NCBI GenBank assembly: GCA_050299835.1 | Contig: JBNKWP010000004.1 | Span: forward strand, 195,271 to 259,270 | From: JAJDOD01 sp050299835 | GTDB lineage: Bacteria > Pseudomonadota > Alphaproteobacteria > Rhodobacterales > Rhodobacteraceae | DNA: 64,000 nt | Direction: 5' to 3' | Part shown: positions 34,978 to 42,264 of the stretch, piece by piece | Layout of the letters: every line of letters starts with the position of its first letter | How positions within the stretch are numbered: the first letter of the stretch is position 1 | The notes under the pieces: generated by a model | The model's database searches: none | What the model was told of the DNA's origin: nothing | Seen by the model: only the letters and a program-made list of their open reading frames with translations | Made by a program: the position numbers and the translations under genes

Positions 34978-35607
34978 ATGGCAGAAGATCCGTTTGGTTT
35001 CGACCTGAGTGTGTCCAACGATAAAAAGAAACGTCAACGCACCCGTCGCGGCATGTCAGGTGCATTCGAGACGTCCACACGGGCCTGCGAACATCCGGGA
35101 TGTCAGGAAACCGGGCAATATCGCGCACCGAAATCTCCGGACGACCTCGACGAATTCTATTGGTTCTGCAAGGACCACGTGCGCGAGTACAATCTGAAAT
35201 GGAACTTCTTCCAGGGTCAGACCGAGGACGAGATGAACGCCCAGATGGACAAGGATCGCGTCTGGGAGCGTGAGACAAAGCCTTTCGGCAAAAAAAGCGA
35301 GGAACAGCGCGCCTGGTCTCGCCTCGGCATCGAGGACCCGCACCAGATCCTGGGCGAGAACGCCACGCGCAATCCCGGCAAGTCGATCACCGGCACCCGC
35401 AAGCTGCCGCCCACGGAACGCCGCGCCCTGGATATCCTTGAGGCCAAAGACCACTGGACCAAGGCTGAAATTCGCAAGTCTTACAAGGCATTGATCAAAG
35501 TTCTTCACCCGGACATGAACGGCGGCGACCGCGGGCATGAGGAACAGCTTTCGGAAGTCGTCTGGGCCTGGGACCAGATCAAGGAAAGCCGCAACTTCCA
35601 GACCTGA
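34978..35607 (+). CDS. DnaJ (J-domain) protein with C-terminal J domain
   Basis: 209 aa. The J domain is at the C-terminus (about residues 140-205) with the HPD tripeptide in VLHPDMNGGDRG, needed to stimulate Hsp70 ATPase. The N-terminal half has no zinc finger of DnaJ but shows a cysteine pair in CEHPGCQETGQY near residue 38 and CKDHV near 64, which may bind a metal. This layout is typical of the small J protein beside cobS in alphaproteobacteria. Here cobS lies 4 kb further on, so that pairing has been split. Confidence 0.92.
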   Translation: MAEDPFGFDLSVSNDKKKRQRTRRGMSGAFETSTRACEHPGCQETGQYRAPKSPDDLDEFYWFCKDHVREYNLKWNFFQGQTEDEMNAQMDKDRVWERETKPFGKKSEEQRAWSRLGIEDPHQILGENATRNPGKSITGTRKLPPTERRALDILEAKDHWTKAEIRKSYKALIKVLHPDMNGGDRGHEEQLSEVVWAWDQIKESRNFQT

Positions 35608-35633
35608 AGGCGCAGACCGCCCCGGAATCGAAA

Positions 35634-35662
35634 CCGCCTTCGGCTAGGGGAACCGAAGGCGG
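35634..35662 (+). terminator. hairpin after the DnaJ-like gene
   Basis: Perfect 10-bp arms CCGCCTTCGG and CCGAAGGCGG with a 9-nt loop, 27 bp after the stop. There is no T-run. It separates the DnaJ gene from the chemoreceptor. Confidence 0.6.
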
Positions 35663-35891
35663 GTACGAGCGTGCTTCGAAGGGTGGACCGAAGCGTGTGA
35701 GAGTATTGACATTATAGATACTATGCCGGCCTGCAGTTCGCCCGTCTGCCTCGTTCAGAGTTTGTGCAGAATTTGCAGGACTTGCACCCATGCGCGCAGA
35801 GGTTCCGACATCATGCGACATGGCCGATTTACGATTCGTCAAACCGACATGGCTAGGACATACCGGGCGTTCTACTGCGGATAGGTTTCTG

Positions 35892-38231
35892 ATGGCGTTC
35901 TTACCCGATTTGGCGATTTCGGACTGGTCGGTCTCTCGACGGATCAACGTGATAACCGCCGGTCTCGCAGTCGCGGTGCTCCTCGTCGGCTGCGTTGGTC
36001 TGTTCTCCACCAGTCGCGTCGCCCGCATGCTAACGCTCTATCAGGCCGAAACCGGTCACTTGCTGTCGCTACCGCATCTCCAGGAGCAGGTGCGTGCCCT
36101 GGAACAGGCGGAACGTAACTACAGCGTCACGACCACCGCGGAGGATGCCGCCCTGGCCACCGTCCATCTCGACGCCGCCCGCCAGTCGATCGAATCGCTG
36201 CGATCTCTCGCCGACCGGGATCCGCGACTGTACGAAAGCCTGCAGGAGACGTTGGCTCAGCTCGACGGTTTCGCGGCCGATTTCGAAACCGTGCGGGACA
36301 TCAAGGGCGCCCAGGCGGCGCGCGCCGAGGCGATGATCGGGATCGGCAACGACATGGCCGCCGAAATCCGGGCCATGCGTGCCAGCCTCGAAGCCGCGCC
36401 CGAAGTCAAGCCTGAGGCGATCCAGGCGCTGACCGACACGCTTCTCGCCTTCACCTGGATGCGCCTTGCATCGGAACGATTCCTCGTCACCGGCGCGGAG
36501 GAGGATTGGGAAATGGTGCAGGAACACCAGGGCCAGGCCGAGGATTTGGTGAAGCTCTCAATCAGGAACGTCCGTGCAGCGGAATTCCGCAAGCCGCTCA
36601 GGGACATGAAAAAGCAGATCAAATCCTATCGGACCAATGTTGAAGACAGTATCGAAGGCGCGCGCGACGAGCGCGATCTTCACGCCCGGACCCGTGCGCG
36701 GGTGCAGAAAATCGACGGCAATATCGACACCATGGTCGGTATCCTTCAGGCGCGACAGGAAGATCTGGCGCACCAGGCCGACCTCGCCCGGCAACTCGCG
36801 GTCGTCCTCAGCGTTTTGTTCTCCGTCGCCGCACTTGCGGCGGGATGGTACACCGCCCGCCGGATCCAGGCCGATACTTTGGTCAAGATGCGGACCTCGA
36901 CATCCGAGATGCAGCGGCTCGCCAGTGGCGATCTCGAGATTACGATCAGCAACAGCGGATCGCCGAACGAATTCGGCGAAATGGCGCGGGCGCTCGAAGT
37001 CTTCCGCGACAACGCGGTTGAAGCAAGGGCGCTCGCGGAGCGCCAGCGCGACCATGAGGAGGCCGAACGTCGCCGCAAGGAAGGAGAGGTCGAACAGCGC
37101 AGGGCCGACGAGGCCGCGACCGCAGCGCGGGTGGAGGATGCGCGGCGCGCGACGCTGCACGAGCTTCGCAACTCGGTGGGTGCCGTGGTCGACGCCGGTG
37201 CGCAAGGCGATTTCAGCCGCAGGATCAGCGTGGAATTCAGCGAACCGGAACTCACGGATCTGGCCCAGTCCGTCAATCGTCTGGTCGACAACGTCGATAC
37301 CGGCCTCGCCGAAGTCGTCCGCGTTCTCGATGCCCTGGCATCCGGCGATCTGAGCGACAGGATGACGGGAGAGTTCCACGGTGCCTTTGCCGAGCTTCAG
37401 GGCAATATCAACCAGACCTTCGATCGGCTCGGCACCCTTGTCGCGGACATCACCGCGCAGTGTGATCACGTCAGTGGGCGTGCGACGGCAATGATCGAAC
37501 AGGCCGAGGAACTCGCGGGCCGCGCCGTCCGGCAAGCCGCCTCCCTCGAGGAAACCTCGGCGGCCATGTCCCAGATCGCAGACAGCACCCGGTCGAGCGC
37601 GAAGGATGCCTCTGGCGCGGCCAGAACGGCACAGGACGTCTCCGAGCAGGTGAAGATGGCCGACAGCGTCGTCACGGACGCCGTCGGAGCCATGGCGGAT
37701 ATCAGCGTGGCGTCCGCCAAGATCGGCGACATCGTTGGCATGATTGAAGACATCGCCTTCCGGACCAACCTGCTGGCGCTGAATGCTTCGGTCGAGGCGG
37801 CACGCGCCGGTCCCGCCGGGCGGGGCTTTGCCGTGGTCGCGGCCGAGGTGCGGGCACTTGCGCAACGCTCGGGCGAGGCCTCGGGTGACATCAAGACCCT
37901 CATCGACGAAAGCGCCGAACAGGTCGCCCGCGGTGTCGCCTTGGTAGAGAAGACCGGCGAAACGCTCGAGACGATCATTTCCTCGGTCTCCGGCACCGCC
38001 GATACGTTGCTCCACCTGACGGAAGCCGCCAACGAACAGGTCACCAACGTGGAGGAGGTGACGTCATCCATCACCGAACTCGACTCGATCACTCAGAATA
38101 ACGCCACCCTCGCGGATCAGGGCCGCGACGCCGCCTCGGATGTGGGCGTCCAGGCCCAGACCATGCGCACCCTCGTCGGCTGGTTCCGCACTGCCGGGGA
38201 AGACGGGAACAGCGTGATCGCGGCCGAATGA
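35892..38231 (+). CDS. methyl-accepting chemotaxis protein
   Basis: 779 aa. Membrane helix 1 (about 18-38), a helical periplasmic sensor of about 260 residues, helix 2 near 298-322, then HAMP (ARRIQADTLVKMRT) and a second HAMP-like segment before a long coiled coil. The conserved hairpin tip is at about 615-650: RTNLLALNASVEAARAG and VVAAEVRALAQRS. No C-terminal NWETF tether is present. It reports a periplasmic signal to CheA/CheW. No che genes are near, so this is an orphan receptor. The start at 35892 is preferred because helix 1 follows directly; 35790 is in frame. Confidence 0.94.
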   Translation: MAFLPDLAISDWSVSRRINVITAGLAVAVLLVGCVGLFSTSRVARMLTLYQAETGHLLSLPHLQEQVRALEQAERNYSVTTTAEDAALATVHLDAARQSIESLRSLADRDPRLYESLQETLAQLDGFAADFETVRDIKGAQAARAEAMIGIGNDMAAEIRAMRASLEAAPEVKPEAIQALTDTLLAFTWMRLASERFLVTGAEEDWEMVQEHQGQAEDLVKLSIRNVRAAEFRKPLRDMKKQIKSYRTNVEDSIEGARDERDLHARTRARVQKIDGNIDTMVGILQARQEDLAHQADLARQLAVVLSVLFSVAALAAGWYTARRIQADTLVKMRTSTSEMQRLASGDLEITISNSGSPNEFGEMARALEVFRDNAVEARALAERQRDHEEAERRRKEGEVEQRRADEAATAARVEDARRATLHELRNSVGAVVDAGAQGDFSRRISVEFSEPELTDLAQSVNRLVDNVDTGLAEVVRVLDALASGDLSDRMTGEFHGAFAELQGNINQTFDRLGTLVADITAQCDHVSGRATAMIEQAEELAGRAVRQAASLEETSAAMSQIADSTRSSAKDASGAARTAQDVSEQVKMADSVVTDAVGAMADISVASAKIGDIVGMIEDIAFRTNLLALNASVEAARAGPAGRGFAVVAAEVRALAQRSGEASGDIKTLIDESAEQVARGVALVEKTGETLETIISSVSGTADTLLHLTEAANEQVTNVEEVTSSITELDSITQNNATLADQGRDAASDVGVQAQTMRTLVGWFRTAGEDGNSVIAAE

Positions 38232-38288
38232 TCCCCCATTTGTCCGCGCCGCCGGGACGGTACGGCACCACCAAGGGAGATCACTGGT

Positions 38289-38753
38289 TCAGGCAGCCTT
38301 GAAGACAAGGCTCACGCCATTCAGGCAATGACGCTTTCCCGTCGGCGCCGGGCCATCGTCGAAGATATGCCCGAAATGACTGCCGCAGCGGCGGCAATGC
38401 ACTTCCGTCCTGACCGAGAAGAGCTTGCGGTCGGGCTTGGTCCTGACCGCGTTCGGCAGGGACTGGTAGAAGGATGGCCAACCAGTCCCGCTGTCGAACT
38501 TATGCTTGGAGGAATAGACCGCCAGGTCACATCCCCGGCAGTGATAGGTTCCCGGATCGTAGTTCTTGTCGAGCGGGCTGGACCCGGACCGTTCGGTCCC
38601 TTCCCTGCGCATCACCTTGTATTCGGCGCTGGTTAGCATCGCGCGCCATTCCGCATCCGTCCGCGTCACCTCGAAGGCGGCAAAGACCCTTACGGGGATG
38701 GTGGTTGCGGCGGCACCTGCGATTGCGGTGGCCATGAAACTGCGTCTGTCCAT
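38289..38753 (-). CDS. msrB: peptide-methionine (R)-S-oxide reductase with Tat-like signal
   Basis: 154 aa. Two CxxC zinc pairs are visible in HCRGCDLAVY and HCRRCGSHFG, and the catalytic cysteine in KRHCLNGVSL near the C-terminus. The enzyme reduces the R-form of methionine sulfoxide in proteins. The N-terminus MDRRSFMATAIAGAAATTIP has a twin arginine and a hydrophobic stretch, so it is probably exported by Tat to the periplasm rather than acting in the cytosol. It converges on the chemoreceptor gene. Confidence 0.93.
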   Translation of the reverse strand: MDRRSFMATAIAGAAATTIPVRVFAAFEVTRTDAEWRAMLTSAEYKVMRREGTERSGSSPLDKNYDPGTYHCRGCDLAVYSSKHKFDSGTGWPSFYQSLPNAVRTKPDRKLFSVRTEVHCRRCGSHFGHIFDDGPAPTGKRHCLNGVSLVFKAA

Positions 38754-38939
38754 CGTACGAACTCCTTCAATTCGCCACTACACGTAGGCCAAGAGGCGCT
38801 CACAGAGAACTCACAATGGCTTGGGGTCGCCGTAACATCTCATTCGGCAACCCGTACCGCATTGTCGCCGAAGTTGACCGCCAGAATTGGGGGAACAGCA
38901 GAATTTGCTGCCAACCTCGTTATTTAGGCAGGCAAAGAT
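38754..38939. other. intergenic region upstream of msrB
   Basis: About 186 bp holding the msrB promoter. The segment near 38840-38940 is AT-richer and precedes the decayed-looking reading frame. No repeat or hairpin of note. Confidence 0.3.
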
Positions 38940-39567
38940 GTCTCAAAAACCTATTCGCCGTCGATTGTATTCTACCAGACCTTTGTCTGCCCACTGATCC
39001 GGCTGGCGCTCCTGCCCTACTACATCGTGGTGCTGACCCTTGCCGTATTCCGGCCGCCAAATGAAATCAGGTGGGTGACGAAATCGGTCCTTGAACAGAT
39101 CAAGGTGCCAATTCACAGCACAGTGGACACACGTGCCGACGCCATCCGGTCCTACGCCGCGGACCTGTTGGCCAATCAGAACTTTGCAGAACGTGCCGAC
39201 TGGCTTGTCGCGGATGAACGGAAGATCGACGAAGCACGGGGCGATGACCCCCCGGACGAGGCGCGTCTGCGTGACCTCGCACGAGGCCTGCGCAGCCACA
39301 TCATTCGCAATTGTCTTGTCGAGATCGACAGTTCGGTCTGGGACGACGGCACCTTACTTCCGCTCGCGCTCGTCGCGTGGAAGGATTGCCTGCCCGCTAC
39401 CGTTGGCACAGCAAGCGCCCCGCCCATGTCAGAACGGGGCGCCGCACTTGCACCCGCGCACTGGTCAACCACTCCGACGTTTCGCCAAAACCAACGCCAT
39501 GCTCGCAGATGTGAGCGAACAATCGGTAAACGAGGCCGCGGACCGCTTGCACGCATCCATCAAATGA
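38940..39567 (+). pseudogene. possible frame-disrupted gene between msrB and cobS
   Basis: One frame from 38940 encodes a plausible start of a membrane protein (CPLIRLALLPYYIVVLTLAV), then a charged soluble part (RSYAADLLANQNFAERADWL, LRDLARGLRSHIIRN, EIDSSVWDDG). That frame loses protein-like character near 39400 and runs on without a stop into cobS. A different frame ends in a convincing C-terminus (FAKTNAMLADVSEQSVNEAA and a stop at 39565-39567). An ATG at 38938 is in a third frame. This looks like a gene broken by frameshifts, real or from assembly. The alternative is that the whole stretch is non-coding. Confidence 0.35.
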
Positions 39568-39614
39568 GGCAGTTGAAGCCGCGACCCAATGGTCAGGTCG
39601 AAACGAGGTGTGAG

Positions 39615-40589
39615 ATGACGGAAAACGTGGTGAAACCGACCGAAGAGATGGACCTCTACGATGTTTTCGGGATCGAAAGCGAAATGAAGGTCAAAGGCTT
39701 CGCCGAGCGCACGGACCGCGTGCCGGAAGTTGACACGACCTACAAGTTCGACCCCGAGACCACGCTCGCGATCCTCGCCGGGTTCCAATACAACCGCCGC
39801 GTCATCATCCAGGGCTATCACGGCACCGGCAAATCGACCCATATCGAACAGGTCGCCGCCCGGCTGAACTGGCCCTGCGTGCGGGTGAACCTCGACAGCC
39901 ACATCTCCCGCATCGACCTGATCGGCAAGGACGCGATCAAGCTGAAAGACGGCGTGCAGGTCACCGAGTTCCAGGAAGGCATCCTGCCCTGGGCGCTGCG
40001 CAACCCCACCGCCATCGTCTTCGACGAATATGACGCGGGCCGCGCCGACGTGATGTTCGTGATCCAGCGTGTGCTGGAAACCGACGGCAAACTGACGCTG
40101 CTGGACCAGAACGAGGTTATCACCCCGCACCCCTATTTCCGCCTGTTTGCGACGGCCAACACCGTCGGCCTCGGCGACACGACAGGCCTCTATCACGGCA
40201 CCCAGCAGATTAACCAAGCGCAGATGGACCGCTGGTCGCTCGTCTGCACGCTGAACTACCTCAGCCACGACGCCGAGGCTGCCATCGTCCTGTCGAAAGC
40301 GCCGCATTACAACACCGACAAGGGTCGCAAGATCGTGAACCAGATGGTGACCGTCGCCGACCTGACGCGGACCGCCTTCATGAATGGCGATCTCTCGACA
40401 GTGATGAGCCCCCGGACGGTCATCAACTGGGCGCTGAATGCCGAGATCTTCCGCAATGTCGGCTACGCCTTCCGGCTGACTTTCCTCAACAAATGCGACG
40501 AGCTTGAACGCCAGACGGTGGCCGAGTTCTACCAACGCTGCTTCGACGAGGAACTGCCCGAAAGCGCCGCGAGTGTCGCGGTCGCCTGA
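39615..40589 (+). CDS. cobS: cobaltochelatase subunit CobS
   Basis: 324 aa AAA+ ATPase. Walker A GYHGTGKST lies near residue 70, Walker B AIVFDEYD near 133, and the sensor-type motif FATANTVGLGDTTGLYHG near 180. With CobN and CobT it inserts cobalt into hydrogenobyrinic acid a,c-diamide in aerobic vitamin B12 synthesis. A GAGGTG site precedes the ATG. The usual partner cobT is on the same strand but 1.7 kb downstream, separated by three unrelated genes. Its TGA stop begins the second hairpin element. Confidence 0.96.
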   Translation: MTENVVKPTEEMDLYDVFGIESEMKVKGFAERTDRVPEVDTTYKFDPETTLAILAGFQYNRRVIIQGYHGTGKSTHIEQVAARLNWPCVRVNLDSHISRIDLIGKDAIKLKDGVQVTEFQEGILPWALRNPTAIVFDEYDAGRADVMFVIQRVLETDGKLTLLDQNEVITPHPYFRLFATANTVGLGDTTGLYHGTQQINQAQMDRWSLVCTLNYLSHDAEAAIVLSKAPHYNTDKGRKIVNQMVTVADLTRTAFMNGDLSTVMSPRTVINWALNAEIFRNVGYAFRLTFLNKCDELERQTVAEFYQRCFDEELPESAASVAVA

Positions 40590-40654
40590 CGCAAACTCCG
40601 ACGCGGTCACCTACGATTTCCGCGTCGGAAATCTCAGCGAAGTTCGCGCCGAAC
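40587..40654. repeat. second, partly decayed GACGC/GCGTC hairpin element
   Basis: It starts TGACGCA at the cobS stop codon, as does the array at 30680. An H1-like piece CTCCGACGCGG follows, but its right arm is lost. The perfect 19-mer GATTTCCGCGTCGGAAATC at 40615-40633 is identical to the H3 core. A weakened H4 relative, GTTC/GAAC around GCGCC (40642-40654), comes next. H2 is missing. The order H1-H3-H4 and the spacing match the first array. Confidence 0.75.
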
Positions 40655-40682
40655 GCCGTATTCCCTGACTCCACAAAGTCAC

Positions 40683-40699
40683 ACGCCGCGCTGCGGCGT
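40683..40699. terminator. short hairpin after the decayed element
   Basis: Arms ACGCCGC and GCGGCGT with a GCT loop, followed by CCTCAAGAA. The stretch TCCTCAAGAA also occurs at 30727-30736 inside the first hairpin array. It may complete termination after cobS. Confidence 0.45.
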
Positions 40700-40757
40700 C
40701 CTCAAGAAACCGCATTTGTTTCACGATTGAGCAGTATTTCTCGTCTATGCTCATATT

Positions 40758-41135
40758 ATGAGCGTTTTGAGAACAATCGGTTTCTGCGTTCTGGGCGTCG
40801 TCTTGGCGAGTTCCGCCTACGCCTCGGACGATCCACTGCGCATATTCGCCTCCTGCGCCGGACGCCTCTCTGCCACGATGGAACATCAATGGCTCATGGG
40901 CGATCCGAATTCCGACCGAACGGAAGCGCAACGGGAAGCCATGCTGTCATTGGTCGACGCGATCATGGCTCCCGATCAGGGCCGCGACGTGCTCTCCTGG
41001 CGGATTGAGGCAAAGCAGGCGCATTCGGTCCTTTTGACACGCGCCACCTTCAACGATGACGCCGAAGACGCCGCCTGGGCCCTGACACGGGCCCAAACCC
41101 AGCTCGGCGCCTGCACGGGTCTGCTTCTCAGCTAG
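40758..41135 (+). CDS. small exported protein, unknown function
   Basis: 125 aa with a clear Sec signal peptide (VLRTIGFCVLGVVLASSAYA, cleavage before SDDP). The mature part is alpha-helical with two cysteines (FASCAG and LGACTG) that could form a disulfide. There is an MEHQWLMGDP segment in the first third and a C-terminal GLLLS. I do not recognise a family. It lies between cobS and the FMN reductase gene, converging on the latter with a 2-bp gap. The region just upstream is AT-rich (TTGTTTCACGATTGAGCAG), consistent with its own promoter. Confidence 0.75.
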   Translation: MSVLRTIGFCVLGVVLASSAYASDDPLRIFASCAGRLSATMEHQWLMGDPNSDRTEAQREAMLSLVDAIMAPDQGRDVLSWRIEAKQAHSVLLTRATFNDDAEDAAWALTRAQTQLGACTGLLLS

Positions 41136-41137
41136 GC

Positions 41138-41743
41138 TCAGGCCGCTTCGGCCAAATCCTCGGCGCGAGCCGCTTTCGTCGCGCGTGTCCACCAGTCCAG
41201 GTCGCTGAACATCGCATCAACGGAGGGTTGCAATACGTTCTCGATCTCCGACATCTCGCCGTTCTGCCCCATCGGGTGAACCTTCAGGAACTCGCCTCCA
41301 GCGATATGAACGGCCGAACGGATCGGAACCATCTGAAGCTCAACACCGATCCCGCGCAGATGTTCGGCTGCACGCGCCGCGCCGACGCCGCCATAGCCGA
41401 CGATCGCCATCGGTTTGCGCACCCATTCCTTATAGGCTTGGTCAATCGCGTTCTTGAGCGCTCCGGAGATCGAGTGGTTGTACTCGGCGGTCACGAAGAT
41501 GTAGCCGTCGAATTCCGCCAGCTTGTTCTGCCAGGCGACGGCTTTCGGATCTTCGGAGGGCATCCACATGTTCGACGCCTTCTCATCGAAGAACGGCAGG
41601 TCGAATTCTGCGAGGTCCAGGATCTCGACCTCCCAGTCGGAGCGCGCGCCTGCCTTCTCGGCAATCCATTTGCCAGGCTTCTCGACGAAGCGACTGTCGC
41701 GGGTCGAACCGTAGATCACGGCGATGCGGGGTTTCTGTGTCAT
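41138..41743 (-). CDS. NADPH-dependent FMN reductase family protein
   Basis: 201 aa flavodoxin-like fold. The FMN phosphate loop is seen in VIYGSTRDSRFVEKPG at residue 9 on, and the second FMN contact in FVTAEYNHSISGALKNAID near 88, then AIVGYGGVGAARAAE. Such enzymes reduce free flavin, quinones or azo compounds with NAD(P)H. It is divergent from the HxlR regulator, a usual arrangement in which HxlR responds to electrophiles and controls the reductase. AAGGAT ribosome site supports the start. Confidence 0.93.
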   Translation of the reverse strand: MTQKPRIAVIYGSTRDSRFVEKPGKWIAEKAGARSDWEVEILDLAEFDLPFFDEKASNMWMPSEDPKAVAWQNKLAEFDGYIFVTAEYNHSISGALKNAIDQAYKEWVRKPMAIVGYGGVGAARAAEHLRGIGVELQMVPIRSAVHIAGGEFLKVHPMGQNGEMSEIENVLQPSVDAMFSDLDWWTRATKAARAEDLAEAA

Positions 41744-41847
41744 CTCTGGTATCCTTTGGGTGCGAGGTATATATTGGTAACTAGCAGCAACATGGTGAGT
41801 TCCGCCGCTGCCGCAAGAAGGCACGAAAACTGCACGAGGATACGAAG

Positions 41848-42219
41848 ATGACAGCAGGTCACCCGGAAGAAACCTGTCAGACGATCAGCGAACTGCTTGC
41901 CCGCGTGGGCGACAAGTGGACCATCCAGGTGATCCGCGTGCTTGGCGACGAGCCGAAGCGCTTCAACGCACTGCGAAGGGAAATCACTGATATCTCTCAA
42001 AAAATGCTCGCCACCACGCTTCGCAAACTGGAGCGCGACGGCTTCGTCAGCCGCTCGGTCGAACCCACCACGCCGCCAAGTGTGACCTATGCGCTGACGC
42101 CCCTTGGAGAGGAGCTTCGGAACCCCGTGTTCGCGCTTGCACAATGGACCAGCGAAAACGCACAGCGCATTCACGCGGCGCGCGACGAATTCGACGCTCG
42201 CGAACGGTCCGCCGCCTGA
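41848..42219 (+). CDS. HxlR family transcriptional regulator
   Basis: 123 aa winged helix: CQTISELLARVGDKWTIQVI near residue 11, then RFNALRREITDISQKMLATT, LRKLERDGFVSRSV and YALTPLGEEL, the complete HxlR core. A single cysteine near residue 11 sits where redox-sensing HxlR/YodB-type members carry theirs. It is divergent from the FMN reductase across a 104-bp AT-rich spacer that holds GGTATATATTGGTAACTAG. It likely represses the reductase until oxidised. Confidence 0.93.
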   Translation: MTAGHPEETCQTISELLARVGDKWTIQVIRVLGDEPKRFNALRREITDISQKMLATTLRKLERDGFVSRSVEPTTPPSVTYALTPLGEELRNPVFALAQWTSENAQRIHAARDEFDARERSAA

Positions 42220-42264
42220 TTTCAACCTCTTGTTCCGGCTCGCCCGGAATGGTTTACGGTGCCC

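Noticed and set aside
35706..35728. TTGACA at 35706 as promoter of the chemoreceptor
   Set aside because: No -10 box at proper distance; the following TATAGAT is too close.
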